Counted from the stretch's first letter, positions 49,812-61,663 are shown. The stretch: DNA of 64,000 bases from Apostichopus japonicus (GCF_037975245.1 NC_092562.1:4206001-4270000); one strand, 5' to 3'. Made by a program: numbers and translations. The notes: generated by a model not told the origin, from the sequence alone.

Positions 49812-52800
49812 CTAAGCACATGATGGACATGTGGTACATGGTAGTTTTGCTTTCAATCGTCTACCACTACGACTAGTTCGAGGGTGGTCTACTTGTGGTA
49901 CAGGGTCCTCATTAACCTCAGGGTTGTTTTCCTGCTCTAGTGGAACTGATTCACCAAAGTCATAGTTTTCAACAAACGTCTCGTTTGTTTTCCTGATTAC
50001 ACGCCTGTTCCTCCTCAAATTTACACCTTTAACTCGAACAATATAAGACCTTGGGTCCTTAGTTTGTCTGATAACTTCACCTTGGTCCCAGTGTCGATGT
50101 GCTATTTTAACTCTGACCTTATCACCAGGTTTCAGGGGAAGCAATGGTTTAGCATGCTGATCAAAATGATTCTTTTGATTATTTTGTTGCTGTTTCAGAT
50201 GTGTCTTCACATTTTTAGGCAATTTTGGCTTGAGTAAGGATGGTACAGTAGGGAGTAGGGTTTTGGTTCGCCTCCCCATCAGCCTTTGTGCAGGTGATCC
50301 TGCATCACCCTGTGGGGTGTTCCTATAATCTAGTAATGCCAAGTAAGGGTCTCTTTTATCGTGTTTTGCCTTTTTGAGAAGTTGTTTAATTGACTGAACA
50401 GCTCTCTCTGCCATACCATTGCTTTGGGGGTAATGTGGTGAACTAGTGATATGTGTGAAACCATAATCTCCTGCAAACTGTTTAAATTCTGCAGCTGAAA
50501 ATTGTGGCCCGTTATCACTGAACACTATATCAGGTAACCCGTGTCTTGCAAATTGACTTTTGAGAACATCAATGACACACTTTGAAGAAGTACTCCCTGT
50601 TAGACGTGAAATTTCAACATACTTTGAATAGTAATCAATCAACAGGACGTAATTCTCATTATACAGATGAAATAGGTCAACTCCAACCTTTTGCCATGGT
50701 CGGTCTGGTACATCATGACTCTTTAATGGTTGTTTTTGTTGCGATCTTTGATACTGATTACAGGTAGTACACTGTGACACAATGTCAGCTATTTGCGAGT
50801 TCATGTGTGGCCAAAAAAGTGACTCCCTGGCCCTCTTACGGCAACTCTCAATACCTTGGTGACTACTATGTATCTTTGATAGCATTTCTTTTCTCAAGCT
50901 GGATGGAATAACAATCCTGTCCCCTTTTAGCAGGAACCCATCTTGAACCGTTATTTCATCTCTATACTGCCAATATTCATTCAATTGATTTTTTGACTTT
51001 TGATTTGGCCAACCAGCCTTTACTGTGTTCTGGAGTAATTGTAAAATTTCATCCTTCTTTGTTTCATTTCTGATTTTATCTAGGATTTCATTGCTGATAG
51101 GTTTTTGACTGATCGTGTGTACCTCAAACTTATCACATGATTTTCCATACATAATTGCGGGAGCTCTGCTAAGGGCATCCGCAATATGTAATTCCTTCCC
51201 CGGTTTGTATTTTACCTGAATGTCATAATTCTGTATTTTAGTCATCATTCTTTGAATACGAGGTGGAGCTGAACCCAATGGTTTCTTATACAAGCATTCA
51301 ATTGGTTTGTGATCTGTTTCTACATTTACATTAGGCTTAGCATAAATATATTCATGAAATTTGCTCGTACCAAACACAATCGCCAACATTTCTATTTCTA
51401 TTTGAGCATAGTTTCTCTCCGCCTTGTTAAGCGAACGAGATGCGTATGCTATCGGGTGGCCTTCCTGCAACAAGCATGCTCCCATTCCATGTTGAGAGGC
51501 ATCTACCGATACTAACACCGGTTTTCCTGGGTCATAGAATTTTAGCACCGGGGCTTCAGTTAGTGCTTTCTTTATTTCCGACAAACATGCTTTATGTTGG
51601 TCATCCCATACCCATGCAACATCTTTTTCTAGCAGTTGCCTAATTGGGGTACTAATGGTAGCTAAATTAGGAATAAACTTCCCCACATAGTTAACCATAC
51701 CCATTACCCGTTGGAGTGCCTGTTTATTCTCTGGATCCGGCATCTCCAATATGGCCTGAATTTTCTCGGGGTCAGGGGATAATCCTTCTGCACTGATAAT
51801 GTGCCCCATATATTTCACATAAGATTGTGCAATTTTTGATTTTGCCTTATTTAGGGTCAAATTACACTCTTTGGCTCTTTTCAACACTTCTTGAAGCCTT
51901 TTATTATGCTCTGCTAGATCTTTTCCCCAAATTAAGATGTCATCCATAATTACTTCGACCCCCGATATTCCCTCAAAGATTTGGCTAATTCGCTTCTGAA
52001 ATACCTCTGGGGCTGAACATATGCCGAATGGCAATCTGCAGAACTGATATCTGCCATATGGGGTATTGAAAGTGACATAATGTCGACTATCTTCGCTAAG
52101 TTTTACTTGCCAAAACGCATTGCCTGCATCCAGCACTGTGAATATTTGTGCGTCTGACAACTTACCCGCTACTTCATTTATAGACTTCATAGGGTGGTGT
52201 TCCCTTTTGACAGACTTATTTAATTCGCGTGGATCAATGCAAATTCTTACATCTTTATTAGGTTTCTCAACAATTACCATCCCATTCACCCACTCGGTTG
52301 GTTCAGACACTTTTCTGATAACCTGAAGTTTCTCCATACGATCAAGTTCTTGTTTTACTTTGTCCTTGAGTGCATATGGGATCCTCCGTGGTGGCTGAAC
52401 TGTTGGGTTTGCGTTTTCATCGATCCTGATGGTATATTCATCCTCCAGGGTTCCCAACCCATTGAAAACTTCCGGAAAACTTGCTACTATATCGTCCGGT
52501 GTGACAGCTGAGTTCCCGTTGACCTCTGCACTAACTGCAAACGACTTCTTTATTAACTGCAAGGCGAGACATGTAGAAAGTCCCAATAATGGCACTAGAT
52601 TTTCTTCTACAATCTGAAACTCAACAACATGGTATTTGTCTGCATGTTGCACCAAGAGCCGCTGTCGTCCTACCGTAGTGACCCGATGACCCGTATAGGA
52701 GACTAACCTCACTTTTGATCTCCTCAAGCCCTCTTGTGAGATCTTGTCGTAGATAGCTTTGGGCAAAATATTACACTCCGCCCCTGTGTCAATTTTCAGT

Positions 52801-53768
52801 GTGACGGGAGTCTCATTTATGTCCAACTTTATAGTCCATTCATCCTCCTGTGGATTGTTCTCCTCAGGCTCCAGTTTGGTTTTACCTGTCACCATTGATA
52901 TGTAAAACTCCTGTTCTGAGTCACTGCTCGAGTAATTACTAGCCCCTTGGACTTTGTTAACAGATTTTTGCTTTCTCTCATTTTGGTGTGACTGCTGTTT
53001 TCCTCTACATTGTGCTGCAAAGTGTCCATATTTGCCACAATTTAGGCACTGTTTTCCATACGTGAAGCATTGTTTTGGCCCATGGCGGCGCCCACACTTC
53101 CGACAGTCAAACGTATCCGATCGCTGCCTACTTTGTTGGTTGATGCCCTTATTAATTTGTCTGTTTTTCGTGGATCCCCGTTTATTCTTCTCAGTTTGAC
53201 ATGCATGAATATGGCTAGTAACATTGTTCTCTTGCAGAGACTGCGCCTGTGTTTGACTAATTTCCGAAGCCCTGCATATTTGTATAGCAGTCTCCAGTGT
53301 TAATTTGTCATCACGCAGCAACCTAGCCCTTACTGCATCATTCGTGATTCCACACACAACTCGGTCGCGTATCAATGTATCAGTCAGTTGCGCGAATTCA
53401 CAAGATTTCGCTTTCACACGCAAATCTGTAACGTATGTGTCAATTGACTCACCCGGTTGCTGATTTCTTTTATTAAATACGTGCCTTTCGTATGTTACAT
53501 TTTTCCGTGGGTTACAGTATTTCTCAAGTTGTTCCAAAATCTTCCCCAGTTTTTTGTCATCGCCTGCTGTATCCCATTTGAATGTATTGTACACTTCAAC
53601 TACCTCCGGGCCTGCCACGTGTAGCAGAGTCATGGATTGCACTGCATCATCCTTCTTACCCAGGTCGGTAGCTATGGAATAAATTTCAAAACTCTGTCTG
53701 AAACGGCGAAAGTTCTCTGCCATGTTCCCCTGTAGGGACATTGGACTTGGTGGGGTCAACTTGTCCAT
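49812..53768 (-). CDS. Gag-Pol polyprotein of Ty3/Gypsy retrotransposon
   Basis: A single uninterrupted frame of 1318 residues encodes all retrotransposition functions. Gag occupies residues 1 to ~215. Two zinc knuckles follow: an atypical one from C222, and CLNC at 241-244 with the CX2CX4HX4C pattern. The aspartic protease has DTGAECN at 327-333. Reverse transcriptase runs from about 455 to 640, with LPFGICSAP and the catalytic box IMDD at 607-610 (variant of YxDD). RNase H has D756, the IEIEM acidic pair, D819 and D864. Integrase has an HHCC zinc-binding motif (H967, H970, C1000, C1003) and a DD35E triad (D1031, D1085, E1121). A basic C-terminal tail follows. There is no frameshift between gag and pol and no separate env frame. 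Domain order PR-RT-RH-IN places it in Ty3/Gypsy (Metaviridae). All key residues are present, so the copy may still be competent. Confidence 0.97.
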   Translation of the reverse strand: MDKLTPPSPMSLQGNMAENFRRFRQSFEIYSIATDLGKKDDAVQSMTLLHVAGPEVVEVYNTFKWDTAGDDKKLGKILEQLEKYCNPRKNVTYERHVFNKRNQQPGESIDTYVTDLRVKAKSCEFAQLTDTLIRDRVVCGITNDAVRARLLRDDKLTLETAIQICRASEISQTQAQSLQENNVTSHIHACQTEKNKRGSTKNRQINKGINQQSRQRSDTFDCRKCGRRHGPKQCFTYGKQCLNCGKYGHFAAQCRGKQQSHQNERKQKSVNKVQGASNYSSSDSEQEFYISMVTGKTKLEPEENNPQEDEWTIKLDINETPVTLKIDTGAECNILPKAIYDKISQEGLRRSKVRLVSYTGHRVTTVGRQRLLVQHADKYHVVEFQIVEENLVPLLGLSTCLALQLIKKSFAVSAEVNGNSAVTPDDIVASFPEVFNGLGTLEDEYTIRIDENANPTVQPPRRIPYALKDKVKQELDRMEKLQVIRKVSEPTEWVNGMVIVEKPNKDVRICIDPRELNKSVKREHHPMKSINEVAGKLSDAQIFTVLDAGNAFWQVKLSEDSRHYVTFNTPYGRYQFCRLPFGICSAPEVFQKRISQIFEGISGVEVIMDDILIWGKDLAEHNKRLQEVLKRAKECNLTLNKAKSKIAQSYVKYMGHIISAEGLSPDPEKIQAILEMPDPENKQALQRVMGMVNYVGKFIPNLATISTPIRQLLEKDVAWVWDDQHKACLSEIKKALTEAPVLKFYDPGKPVLVSVDASQHGMGACLLQEGHPIAYASRSLNKAERNYAQIEIEMLAIVFGTSKFHEYIYAKPNVNVETDHKPIECLYKKPLGSAPPRIQRMMTKIQNYDIQVKYKPGKELHIADALSRAPAIMYGKSCDKFEVHTISQKPISNEILDKIRNETKKDEILQLLQNTVKAGWPNQKSKNQLNEYWQYRDEITVQDGFLLKGDRIVIPSSLRKEMLSKIHSSHQGIESCRKRARESLFWPHMNSQIADIVSQCTTCNQYQRSQQKQPLKSHDVPDRPWQKVGVDLFHLYNENYVLLIDYYSKYVEISRLTGSTSSKCVIDVLKSQFARHGLPDIVFSDNGPQFSAAEFKQFAGDYGFTHITSSPHYPQSNGMAERAVQSIKQLLKKAKHDKRDPYLALLDYRNTPQGDAGSPAQRLMGRRTKTLLPTVPSLLKPKLPKNVKTHLKQQQNNQKNHFDQHAKPLLPLKPGDKVRVKIAHRHWDQGEVIRQTKDPRSYIVRVKGVNLRRNRRVIRKTNETFVENYDFGESVPLEQENNPEVNEDPVPQVDHPRTSRSGRRLKAKLPCTTCPSCA

Positions 53769-53769
53769 A

Positions 53770-53787
53770 CTGTTGATTCTGACACCA
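53770..53787 (-). other. primer-binding site of the Gypsy element
   Basis: Directly after the 5' LTR, in element orientation, the sequence TGGTGTCAGAA is followed by tcaacag. Its first 11 bases are complementary to a tRNA 3' end ...UUCUGACACCA, as in tRNA-Leu. tRNA-Leu priming is used by some animal Gypsy lineages. The gag-pol ATG follows one base later. Confidence 0.75.
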
Positions 53788-53934
53788 TATAAGATTCACT
53801 TGGAAAGGCTATTCGGTAAAAATAAAGAGGCTTAAGAGATGGCTGCCAGTGTACGAGTCGTCTTTATTGTCAAGCGCAGTATAAGTGGTGGCGCCATGCC
53901 AGAACCACAATACATTTATATAATATTGTGATAT
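53788..53934 (-). repeat. 5' LTR of the Gypsy element
   Basis: 147 bp, the partner of 49407-49553, with TATA-like and AATAAA words. This length is short for a Gypsy LTR. Confidence 0.9.
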
Positions 53935-54382
53935 ATAGCACACTTCAAACCCACTCCATTTTGTAAACTTAATTTTGTATTTTCACCTGGCCTTACAGTA
54001 GATGCAATTTGGTGCTCCAAATGAGATTTTTTTTCTCATTTGGAAATGAAAAAGGGGTTTTCTGACTTGCGAACCGGGGGGGGGGGCGGAATTATACTTC
54101 CGCCCCTCCACATTTTTCACTGGGGGGGGCTGGCACCCCCCCAGCCACCCCGGTTCCAACGCCCTTGTAGTACAGCATATGGGTGTAACCCGGAAATCCC
54201 ACGCTTTTTCAGAAACCCTTTTATGGTCTTTCGCTTTCAAATCGATTGCAATTCAGTCTCCTTAATTCTTCGATCTGAATTCATTGATCACAACAGAAAA
54301 CTGAAAATGATATGAAATATTAACATTATGGAATAAGAACCTTGTTCCTTTCTTCATGGTACACGAATTAGACAGTGTTCAA

Positions 54383-56041
54383 TCATGGCGTCGTTAGTAC
54401 TTCGTGGTCCAATGTAACATGTGTGCTCATTTTCACATCATGAGAATGTGCTTGTTGAGAAGCCGCCATCCATTTATAAGCCGGTTGAGGAATTTCACTC
54501 CATTGACGTAACATGATGGATTTAAAGACTTGTCTAAAGTGGGGATGTTTCACACCGTAAATGATAGGATTCAAGCAACTGTTACAAGCCACGATTATCG
54601 TCGTGTGTAGAATTACGTAATACGGTGCGTTTACGATTTCGCCGATGATGTGTGGGCTAAGACACACCATGTAAATCACAAGAACAAGGAATAGATTTCT
54701 GTTGATAGCCAAATGGTTTGGAGCTATTTCTCTCGTCTTGGACTTGTCCGTTTTAGGCACTGCACTTCTGGGAAGGAAAATATAATGAAGATATTTGTAT
54801 CGTGAAAATGTTCATGTGTTTGATGAGCATATTGGACACTATTGCTATATAGTTCTATATTTGATTTTATTTTAACAAGTTAGACTGATTGGAAGACAGG
54901 ATATGAAAACACTTCTAGCTTGTTTCTGTTGGCCATACGTGAAACGTTTGGAACTAAAGACACTCATTCATCAGTATTGCCCCTATTATGCTAGATGGTC
55001 AATAAATAGTAACTAATACTTTCAGACTTTCAAGAAACATTTTTTTACATGGACACTCTGAACATTATCCCCACAGTTCATTCCTCCTCAATGTCTGAGA
55101 ATAATTTGGATTTTCAGAAAAACAAAAATGTTTTTAGTACACTTAAAGTTACCAGTCAGTTAACAATTGCATCTAAATTAATTAACTTGAACAGTAAATT
55201 TTTTTTAAATGAGCTCCCGATCCGGTTAGGCTACAAAGAAAGCCTTAAGAATGTCAAGACTCTGATTTTAGACTTATACATTAGCAGCATTGATAGAAAA
55301 TGTTGTTTACCTGCTACTTTGTGGATCATTTTGTGAAGAAGAACGCCTCCTTAGTAATGACAAATTATAGGACACCATACGTCTGTTGTGTCTACGAATG
55401 TGGAAATATATACCCAAATAGCATACAGTTACTAAGAATGGCATAGGGACGAATGAAATAACCACTAACAAATCATACAAATGAGAGTGTTCATGGTCCG
55501 TCCTCGCTCCACAAGCATGGATTTTGATGTCAAATCCAAGGTGTCCCACTCCAAACAGTAAAGGTAATAAATTCACAAGAAACGGATAAGTCCACGACAC
55601 GAAAAGCCAAATCGCTATGTTTCTGGTCCTGTAAAACCTTTCATACTCCTTATGACTTCTGGTGATTAGCACGTAACGGTTAACAGCAATGGAGAAAAGT
55701 AATATGATGCTAGTTGAAGCAAAGATGGTTAACGCAGCAATGACGAAACCGCAAATAATATCAAACTGCGGTTCGATGTAGACAACGTCTTTGACTAAAG
55801 ACCAAGAAACAAACGGAAGGAATAGACAAGTTAGAAAATCAGCAATGGCAAGATTAATGACGAAAATATTTGTCTTTGTCCTTAGTTTGTGAGATAAGAT
55901 GTAAGCAACAGATGTAAGGACATTGCCGATAATTCCGGTTAGAGAGATACATAATAAAATCACAGCGTCTGCAATCCTGACTGCTTTTGGAATATACTCG
56001 GGCAATGTTGACGTGTTGGATACTCCCACTGATTCCTCCAT
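54383..56041 (-). CDS. class A GPCR, moody/melatonin-receptor-like, array copy C
   Basis: Two exons, 55311-56041 and 54383-54767, separated by a 543-bp phase-2 intron, encode 371 residues with the same seven-TM plan as copy A. NTS sequon, GIIGN, LAIAD, NRY, CLSPH and NPIIY are all conserved. It differs from A mainly in TM3 (ALTIFASTSIILLF), ICL2 (RSHKEYERFY), TM5 (VVISFVPM) and the end of exon 1 (LLRRRSSSQ). Exon 2 is nearly identical to that of A, with methionine in place of leucine at IYMVCLSPH and KSIMLRQW after TM7. The 3' flank is cut by the MITE/Gypsy insertion, which lies about 215 bp beyond the stop and could alter the transcript end. Confidence 0.9.
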
Positions 56042-57585
56042 CGTTATATGATAAAATGGAAAAGGATCTCGTCAGATCTGTTGGATGCGGCAAATACTTG
56101 TGTGAGTACTGGCTTGTAACCAGAAATCAAGACGAAAAGAAATATGACTGCCTCGTAATCCTCCAAATTCGAAAGAGAATGAAAGAATTGATGAACGGCT
56201 GATGAAGAGAATTAACACAATGATGCAACGAATTGGCTGGGCTCAAGTATAGCCGATGTATACATGTATGGTTTCTCTAACCTCGTGTTCAGTCAAATTA
56301 AACTGAACTTCATAAGTGATAAGGAAAATTCCTATGTGAATAATATCCCAGGAGATATATAACACTTATGAAAGGGAGCTCAGTCTTACAGTATATGCGT
56401 TGATGTTACTAATCCATTGAAATATTTAATCTGCTAATTGGAGAACAGAACTTCAGATTTACACTTAGAAATACAGAATTTAAGCAGCATGTTTCAATTA
56501 ACTAAACTAGTTTATAGAAGTGATTAAACACACTGACTTCTCTTGCAATGTTCTTACAGCAGGAAGTACAAAGTCATCCATATTCAAAAATACACCTCAC
56601 TAAGTATCAAGTTTTGATTTATGGTGTATGAAATAAAACTAGCACTTGATGCAAGAAAGAACTATGAAACTGAAATAACTTTTCCTTTTAAGTTTGAAGA
56701 AGTGTAGTTGCATTTCCTTACCTATAAATAATACTGATATCTGAAGTACTGTAAGTGCATAGACTGAACGCAGTTGTTTAGTTAATCTGCCAAAAATGTG
56801 GACCTGTTAACAAAGTTAGTGTACTTTCTTTTGACCTCTAATAAAATGGGAACCCAATAGGAATCTTGTACTTCCTTAGTTTGATATATGCATACCAAGT
56901 TTGAAGTTCATTTTGTATGCTTTATGGTTGTAAGGTTTTGGAGTGTTTACAAGGTTTGCAGACATTAATCTCAAATAACCTTTCCTTTAGTCATTCATTC
57001 ATTCATTTTATCATGTACTGCAAAAAGTAACTATGAAAAGTACCGTAATACAATAATCCCTTGAGAGAAAAGGACGGAAAGAAACTCTATGCCGATAATG
57101 GAGCCACCTTCCAACCTACCCATCGGATGCTCTTTGTGTTTTGTCATTTTTTGTAGAGGTCAGAGTTAAATTCTGAAAATATGATAACCCAAAAGTAAAG
57201 AATGGATCGAAACCATTTGTGGTATGGGTATCCACTTATTTTAAGAAAAGAATCCAACTGTTTTTTGTACAGGTCAGAGCAGAGGTTACCAGAAATAAAA
57301 GTGTGAAAACCTTGTATCAAAAGCATGATAAATCCAAAAGTAAAGCTTTGATGAACTTTATACTTGATTTGTAGATCCACTTGGTAAAGCCCAATACCCC
57401 AGGCATATTGTTTTCAATGAAGGTCATAGGTCAGCAGAAGTCAAAAGCACAATAAACAGTTAGCTTCAGCTCTCAGTTAATTATTGATAATTCTATTTTC
57501 TGTATTGATTGGTATGTCTGGTTTGGTAGGAAACACGTATCTACCTCTTCATATTTGTACTTATTCTTAATCTTTTATCACAAAC
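56042..57585. other. 5' flank of GPCR copy C and array spacer
   Basis: Unit spacer DNA homologous to 47223-48605 and 59604-61330. It includes a block (ttttgacctctaataaaatg, aacccaataggaatcttgta) shared with 60570-60640 but not seen upstream of copy A. No gene is supported. Confidence 0.5.
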
Positions 57586-57918
57586 ATGCAATTTCCTTCA
57601 TTAAGAGTCAGTAAAGTACCACTCACATTCTTTCTGCTATTTTACAATTTTGGAAAGAGCGTATGGCAACCTGTTTTTGTTTTCCAAATCCATATTGCTG
57701 CACTTAGCACAGCTTATGGGTGTAGCCCGGAAATCCCACGCTTTTTCAGAAACCCTTTTATGGTCTTTCGCTTTCAAATCAGTTGCAATTCAGTCTACTT
57801 AATTCTTCAATCTGAAGTCATTGATCACAACAGAAAGCTGAAAATGATATGAACTATTAACATTATGGAATAAGAACCTGTTCCTTTCTTTGTGGCATAC
57901 GAATTAGACAGTGTTCAA

Positions 57919-59603
57919 TCAGGGCGTCGTTACTACTCCGGGGTTCAATGTAACATGTGTGCTCATTTTCACATCATGAGAATGTGCTTGTTGAGAGGCA
58001 GCCATCCATTTATAAGCCGGTTGAGGAATTTCACTCCATCGACATAAAATGATGGATTTAAAGACTTGTCTAAAGTGGGGATGTTTCACACCGTAAATGA
58101 TAGGATTCAAGCAACTGTTACAAGCCACGATTATCTTCGTGTGTAGAATTACGTAATACGGTGCGTTGACGATTTCGCCGATGATGTGTGGGCTAAGACA
58201 CACCATGTAAATCACAAGGACAAGGAATAGATTTCTGTTGATAGCCAAATGGTTTGGAGCTATTTCTCTCGTCTTGGACTTGTCCGTTTTAGGCACTGCA
58301 CTTCTGGAAAGGAAAATATAATGAAACTATTTGTATTGTGAAAATGTTCATATGTTTAATGAGCATACTTTTATATGGACACTGGTTTTAAAGTTTTTTT
58401 ATTCATTACATAAAACAGGTTATGTGAAACACTTCTATCTTGTTTCTGTTGACCATTCGGGAAGCCTTTGGAAAGTAAAACACTAAAAAAAAAACTGAAT
58501 GATTTACATTTATGATGATTATCATGATTCGTAAATATTGCCCCTAATATGCAAGGTAAAAAAATAGTAACTAATACTGTCAGATTTTCAAGAAACATTT
58601 CTAAATGCACACTCGGAACATTATCCCTCTCAGTTTATTTCTCCTCAATGTCTGGGAATAATTTGGATTTTCAGAACTTTGTACGTTTGAAAACAAAAAC
58701 AATTTAGTACACTTAAATTTACCTGTTAACAATTGCATCTAAATTAACTAACTTGAACAGTACATTTTTTTAAATGAGCTCCCGATCCTGTAAGGTTACA
58801 ATGAAAGCCTTAAGAATGTAAAGACTCTGATTTTAGTCTTATACCTAAGCAGCATTGATAGAAAATGTTGTTTACCTGCTACTTTGTGGATCTTGTGAAC
58901 AAGAACGCATTCTTAGTAATGACAAATTATAGGACACCATACGTCTGTTGTGTCTACGAATGTGGAAATATATACCCAAATAGCATACAGTTACTAAGAA
59001 TGGCATAGGGACGAATGCAATAACCACTAACAAGTCATACAAATGAGAGTGTTCGTGGTCCATCCTCGTTCCGCAAGCATGAAATTTGATTTCGTATCCG
59101 AGGCGTCCTACTCCAAACAGTAAAGGTAATAAATTCACAAGAAACGGATAAGTCCACGACACGAAAAGCCAAATCGCGATGTTTCTGGTCCTGTAAAACC
59201 TTTCATACTGGTGATGACTATTGGTGATTAGCACATAACGGTTAACAGCAATTGAGAAAAGTAATATGATGCTTGTTGAAACAAAGATGTGTATTGCAGC
59301 AATGACGAAACCGCAAATAATATCAAACTGCGGTTCGATGTAGACAACGTCTTTGACTAAAGACCAAGAAACAAATGGAAGGAACAGACAAGTCAGAAAA
59401 TCAGCAATGGCAAGATTGATGACGAAAATGTTTGTCTTTGTCCTTAGTTTGTGAGATAAGATGTAAGCTACAGATGTAAGGACATTGCCGATAATTCCTG
59501 TTAGAGAGATACATAATAGAATCACAGCGTCTGCAATTCTGACTGCTTTTGGAATATACTCGGGCAATGTTGACGTGTTGGATACTCCCACTGATTCCTC
59601 CAT
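57919..59603 (-). CDS. class A GPCR, moody/melatonin-receptor-like, array copy D (most diverged)
   Basis: Two exons, 58876-59603 and 57919-58303, with a 572-bp intron, encode 370 residues; one Asn codon near the end of exon 1 is missing. The plan is as in copies A, C and E, with NRY and NPIIY kept. Differences cluster in ECL2: GRLGYEIKFHACGTRMDHEH against GHLGFDIKIHACGARTDHEH elsewhere, six changes around the conserved Cys. TM3 is also changed (AIHIFVSTSIILLF). In exon 2 the start of TM7 reads HTKIIVACN where the others have HTTIIVACN, placing a lysine near the extracellular end of TM7. The frame is intact and splice sites are conserved, so it looks like a working but diverged receptor. Confidence 0.9.
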
Positions 59604-61330
59604 CTTGAAATGATAAAATGGAAAAGGATCTCGTCAGATCTGTTTAATGCGGCAATTACTTGTGTGACTACTGGCTTGGAAGCAAAAATCAAGAAGAAAA
59701 GAAATACGACTGCCTCGTAATCTCCCAAATTCGAAAGAGAATAAAAGAATTGATGAACAGCTGATGAAGAGTACGTAAACACAATGATGCAACGAATAAA
59801 CTGTAGAGCTGATGTTTACACGTATGGTTTGGTTTATCTAACCTTGTGTTCAGTCTAATAAAACTGAACTTGATAAGTGATAAGGAAACTTCTTCCTATG
59901 TGGAGAATAAACCAGAAGATAAATATAACACTTAGTAAAGGAAGCTGACTCTTATATGCGTTGATGTTACTTATCCATTCAAATATTAAATCCTCTAATC
60001 GAGAACGGAACTTCAGATTCACACTTTGATATTCAGAATTTTCAGCAGTATGTTTCAATCAACTAAACTACTTGATTGAAGGCACAGTACCAGCTGAAGT
60101 AAGTTAAGATGGTGTGTTGCAATTGTTAATTAACTGTTCCAGCTCCTTATACATAGTGATTAAACACACTGATGTCTCATACTAATCCAGTGTTCTTTCT
60201 GAAAGAAGTACCAAGTCATGCATATTCAAAAATACACCTCTAAACACTTTTCATTTTTTGCTTTTTTTGCTTTTTTGCTTTTTTATGTAAGAAACTGAAA
60301 CCAGCAACTGACATAAGTAGGAAGCGGAAGTATTTAACTGAAATAACTTTTTCTTCTTAGTATTGAGGAAGTGTAGTTGCATTTCCTTATCTATAAGTAA
60401 TACTGATTAAAACACGATTCATAACGGAAAGTCAAATGGACTACATATTCCTTGCTAAATTACATATGACAAAACCTGAGTGTAACAAGATTTCAAGTAT
60501 TGGCCATTGTTAATTTCACATGGTCGGGAAGGTTTGTGCATTCATGTGGACCAGTTTACAAAGGTAGTGTACTTTCTTTTTGACCTCATATAAAATGGGA
60601 ACCCAATAGGAATCTTGTACTCCCTAAGTTGGATATTTGCATACCTACTTTGAAGTTCATTTGTATGCTTTTTGGTTGGAAGGTTTTGGAGTGTTTACAA
60701 GGTTTGTAGACGTTAATCTCAAATAACCTTTCCTTCAGTCATTCATTCATTTTATCATGTACTGCAAAGAGTAACTATGAAAAATACAGTTACACAATAA
60801 TCCCATGAGAGAAAAGGACCGAAAGAAACTCTAAGCCAATAATGGAGCAACCTTCCAACCTACCCATCGGATGCTCTTTGTGTTTTGTCGTTTTTGTAGA
60901 GGTCAGAGTTAAATTCTGAAAACATGATAACCCAAAAGTAAAGAACGGAACGAATCCATTTGTGGTATGGGTATCCACTGAGTTTTAAAAAAGAATCCAA
61001 CTGTTTTTGTACAGGTCAGAGGTTACAAGAAATAAAAATCTGAAAACCTTGTATCAAAAGCATAATAAATCCAAAAGTAAAGCTTTGATGAACTTCATAC
61101 TTGATTTGTAGATCCACTTGGTTGAGCCTAATACCTCAGGCATATTGTTTTCAATGAAGGCCAGAGGTCAGCAGAAGTCAAAAGCACAATAAACAGTTAG
61201 CTTCAGCTCCCAGTTAATTATTGATAATTCTATTTTATGCATTGATTGGTCTGTCAGGTTTTGGTAGGAAACACATCATCGCCTCTATCTCTTCATATTT
61301 GCACTTTTTAAAAAATATTTGATCACAAAC
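59604..61330. other. 5' flank of GPCR copy D and array spacer
   Basis: Unit spacer homologous to 47223-48605 and 56042-57585, with an extra ~150 bp around 60070-60180 and a (gcttttttt)n-like stretch near 60255-60285. An open minus-strand frame directly upstream of the copy D ATG (peptide GDYEAVVFLFFLIF...) is out of frame with the receptor, unlike in copy E. No independent gene is supported. Confidence 0.5.
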
Positions 61331-61663
61331 ATGCAATTTCCTTCATTAAGAGTAAGTAAAGTACCACTCACATTCTTTCTGCTGTTTTACAATTTTGGAA
61401 AGAGCATATGTCAACCTGTTTTTGTCTAACAAATCCATATTGCTGCACTTAGCACAGCTTATGGGTGTAGCCCGGAAATCCCACGCTTTATCAGAAACCC
61501 TTTTATGGTCTTTCGCTTTCAAATCGATTGCAATTCAGTCTACTTAATTCTTCGATCTGAAGTAATTGATACCAACAGAAAACTGAAAATGATATGAAAT
61601 ATTAACATTATGGAATAAGAACCTTGTTCCTTCTTCATGACACACGAATTAGACAGTGTTCAA

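Larger units (their letters stand above)
49407..53934 (-). mobile_element. Ty3/Gypsy LTR retrotransposon, near-intact, 4.53 kb
   Basis: The element consists of two 147-bp LTRs around one long gag-pol frame. Comparison with the intact MITE at 23292 shows the target (tgcaatatagcac) duplicated at both borders: atag, or up to atatag given the ambiguity. In element orientation the order is 5' LTR 53788-53934, primer-binding site 53770-53787, gag-pol 53768-49812, polypurine tract, 3' LTR 49407-49553. The two LTRs differ at two positions (49496-type c/g in gagtc-ctctt, and t/c in ggcgc-atgcc), so insertion is recent. It is inserted inside the hAT MITE. Confidence 0.95.
49261..54167. mobile_element. 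hAT-type MITE split by a Gypsy retrotransposon (nested insertion)
   Basis: The left end CAGTGGCATAGGAAGG and the right end GGTTCCAACGCCCTTG are the same TIR type as the element at 23292-23652, in the opposite orientation. The flanks are TAGCACAG (49253-49260) and TAGTACAG (54168-54175), an 8-bp duplication with one change. The intact receptor units show the empty site (cacttagcacagcttatggg). With the Gypsy element removed, ~375 bp of MITE remain (49261-49406 and 53935-54167). Confidence 0.92.
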
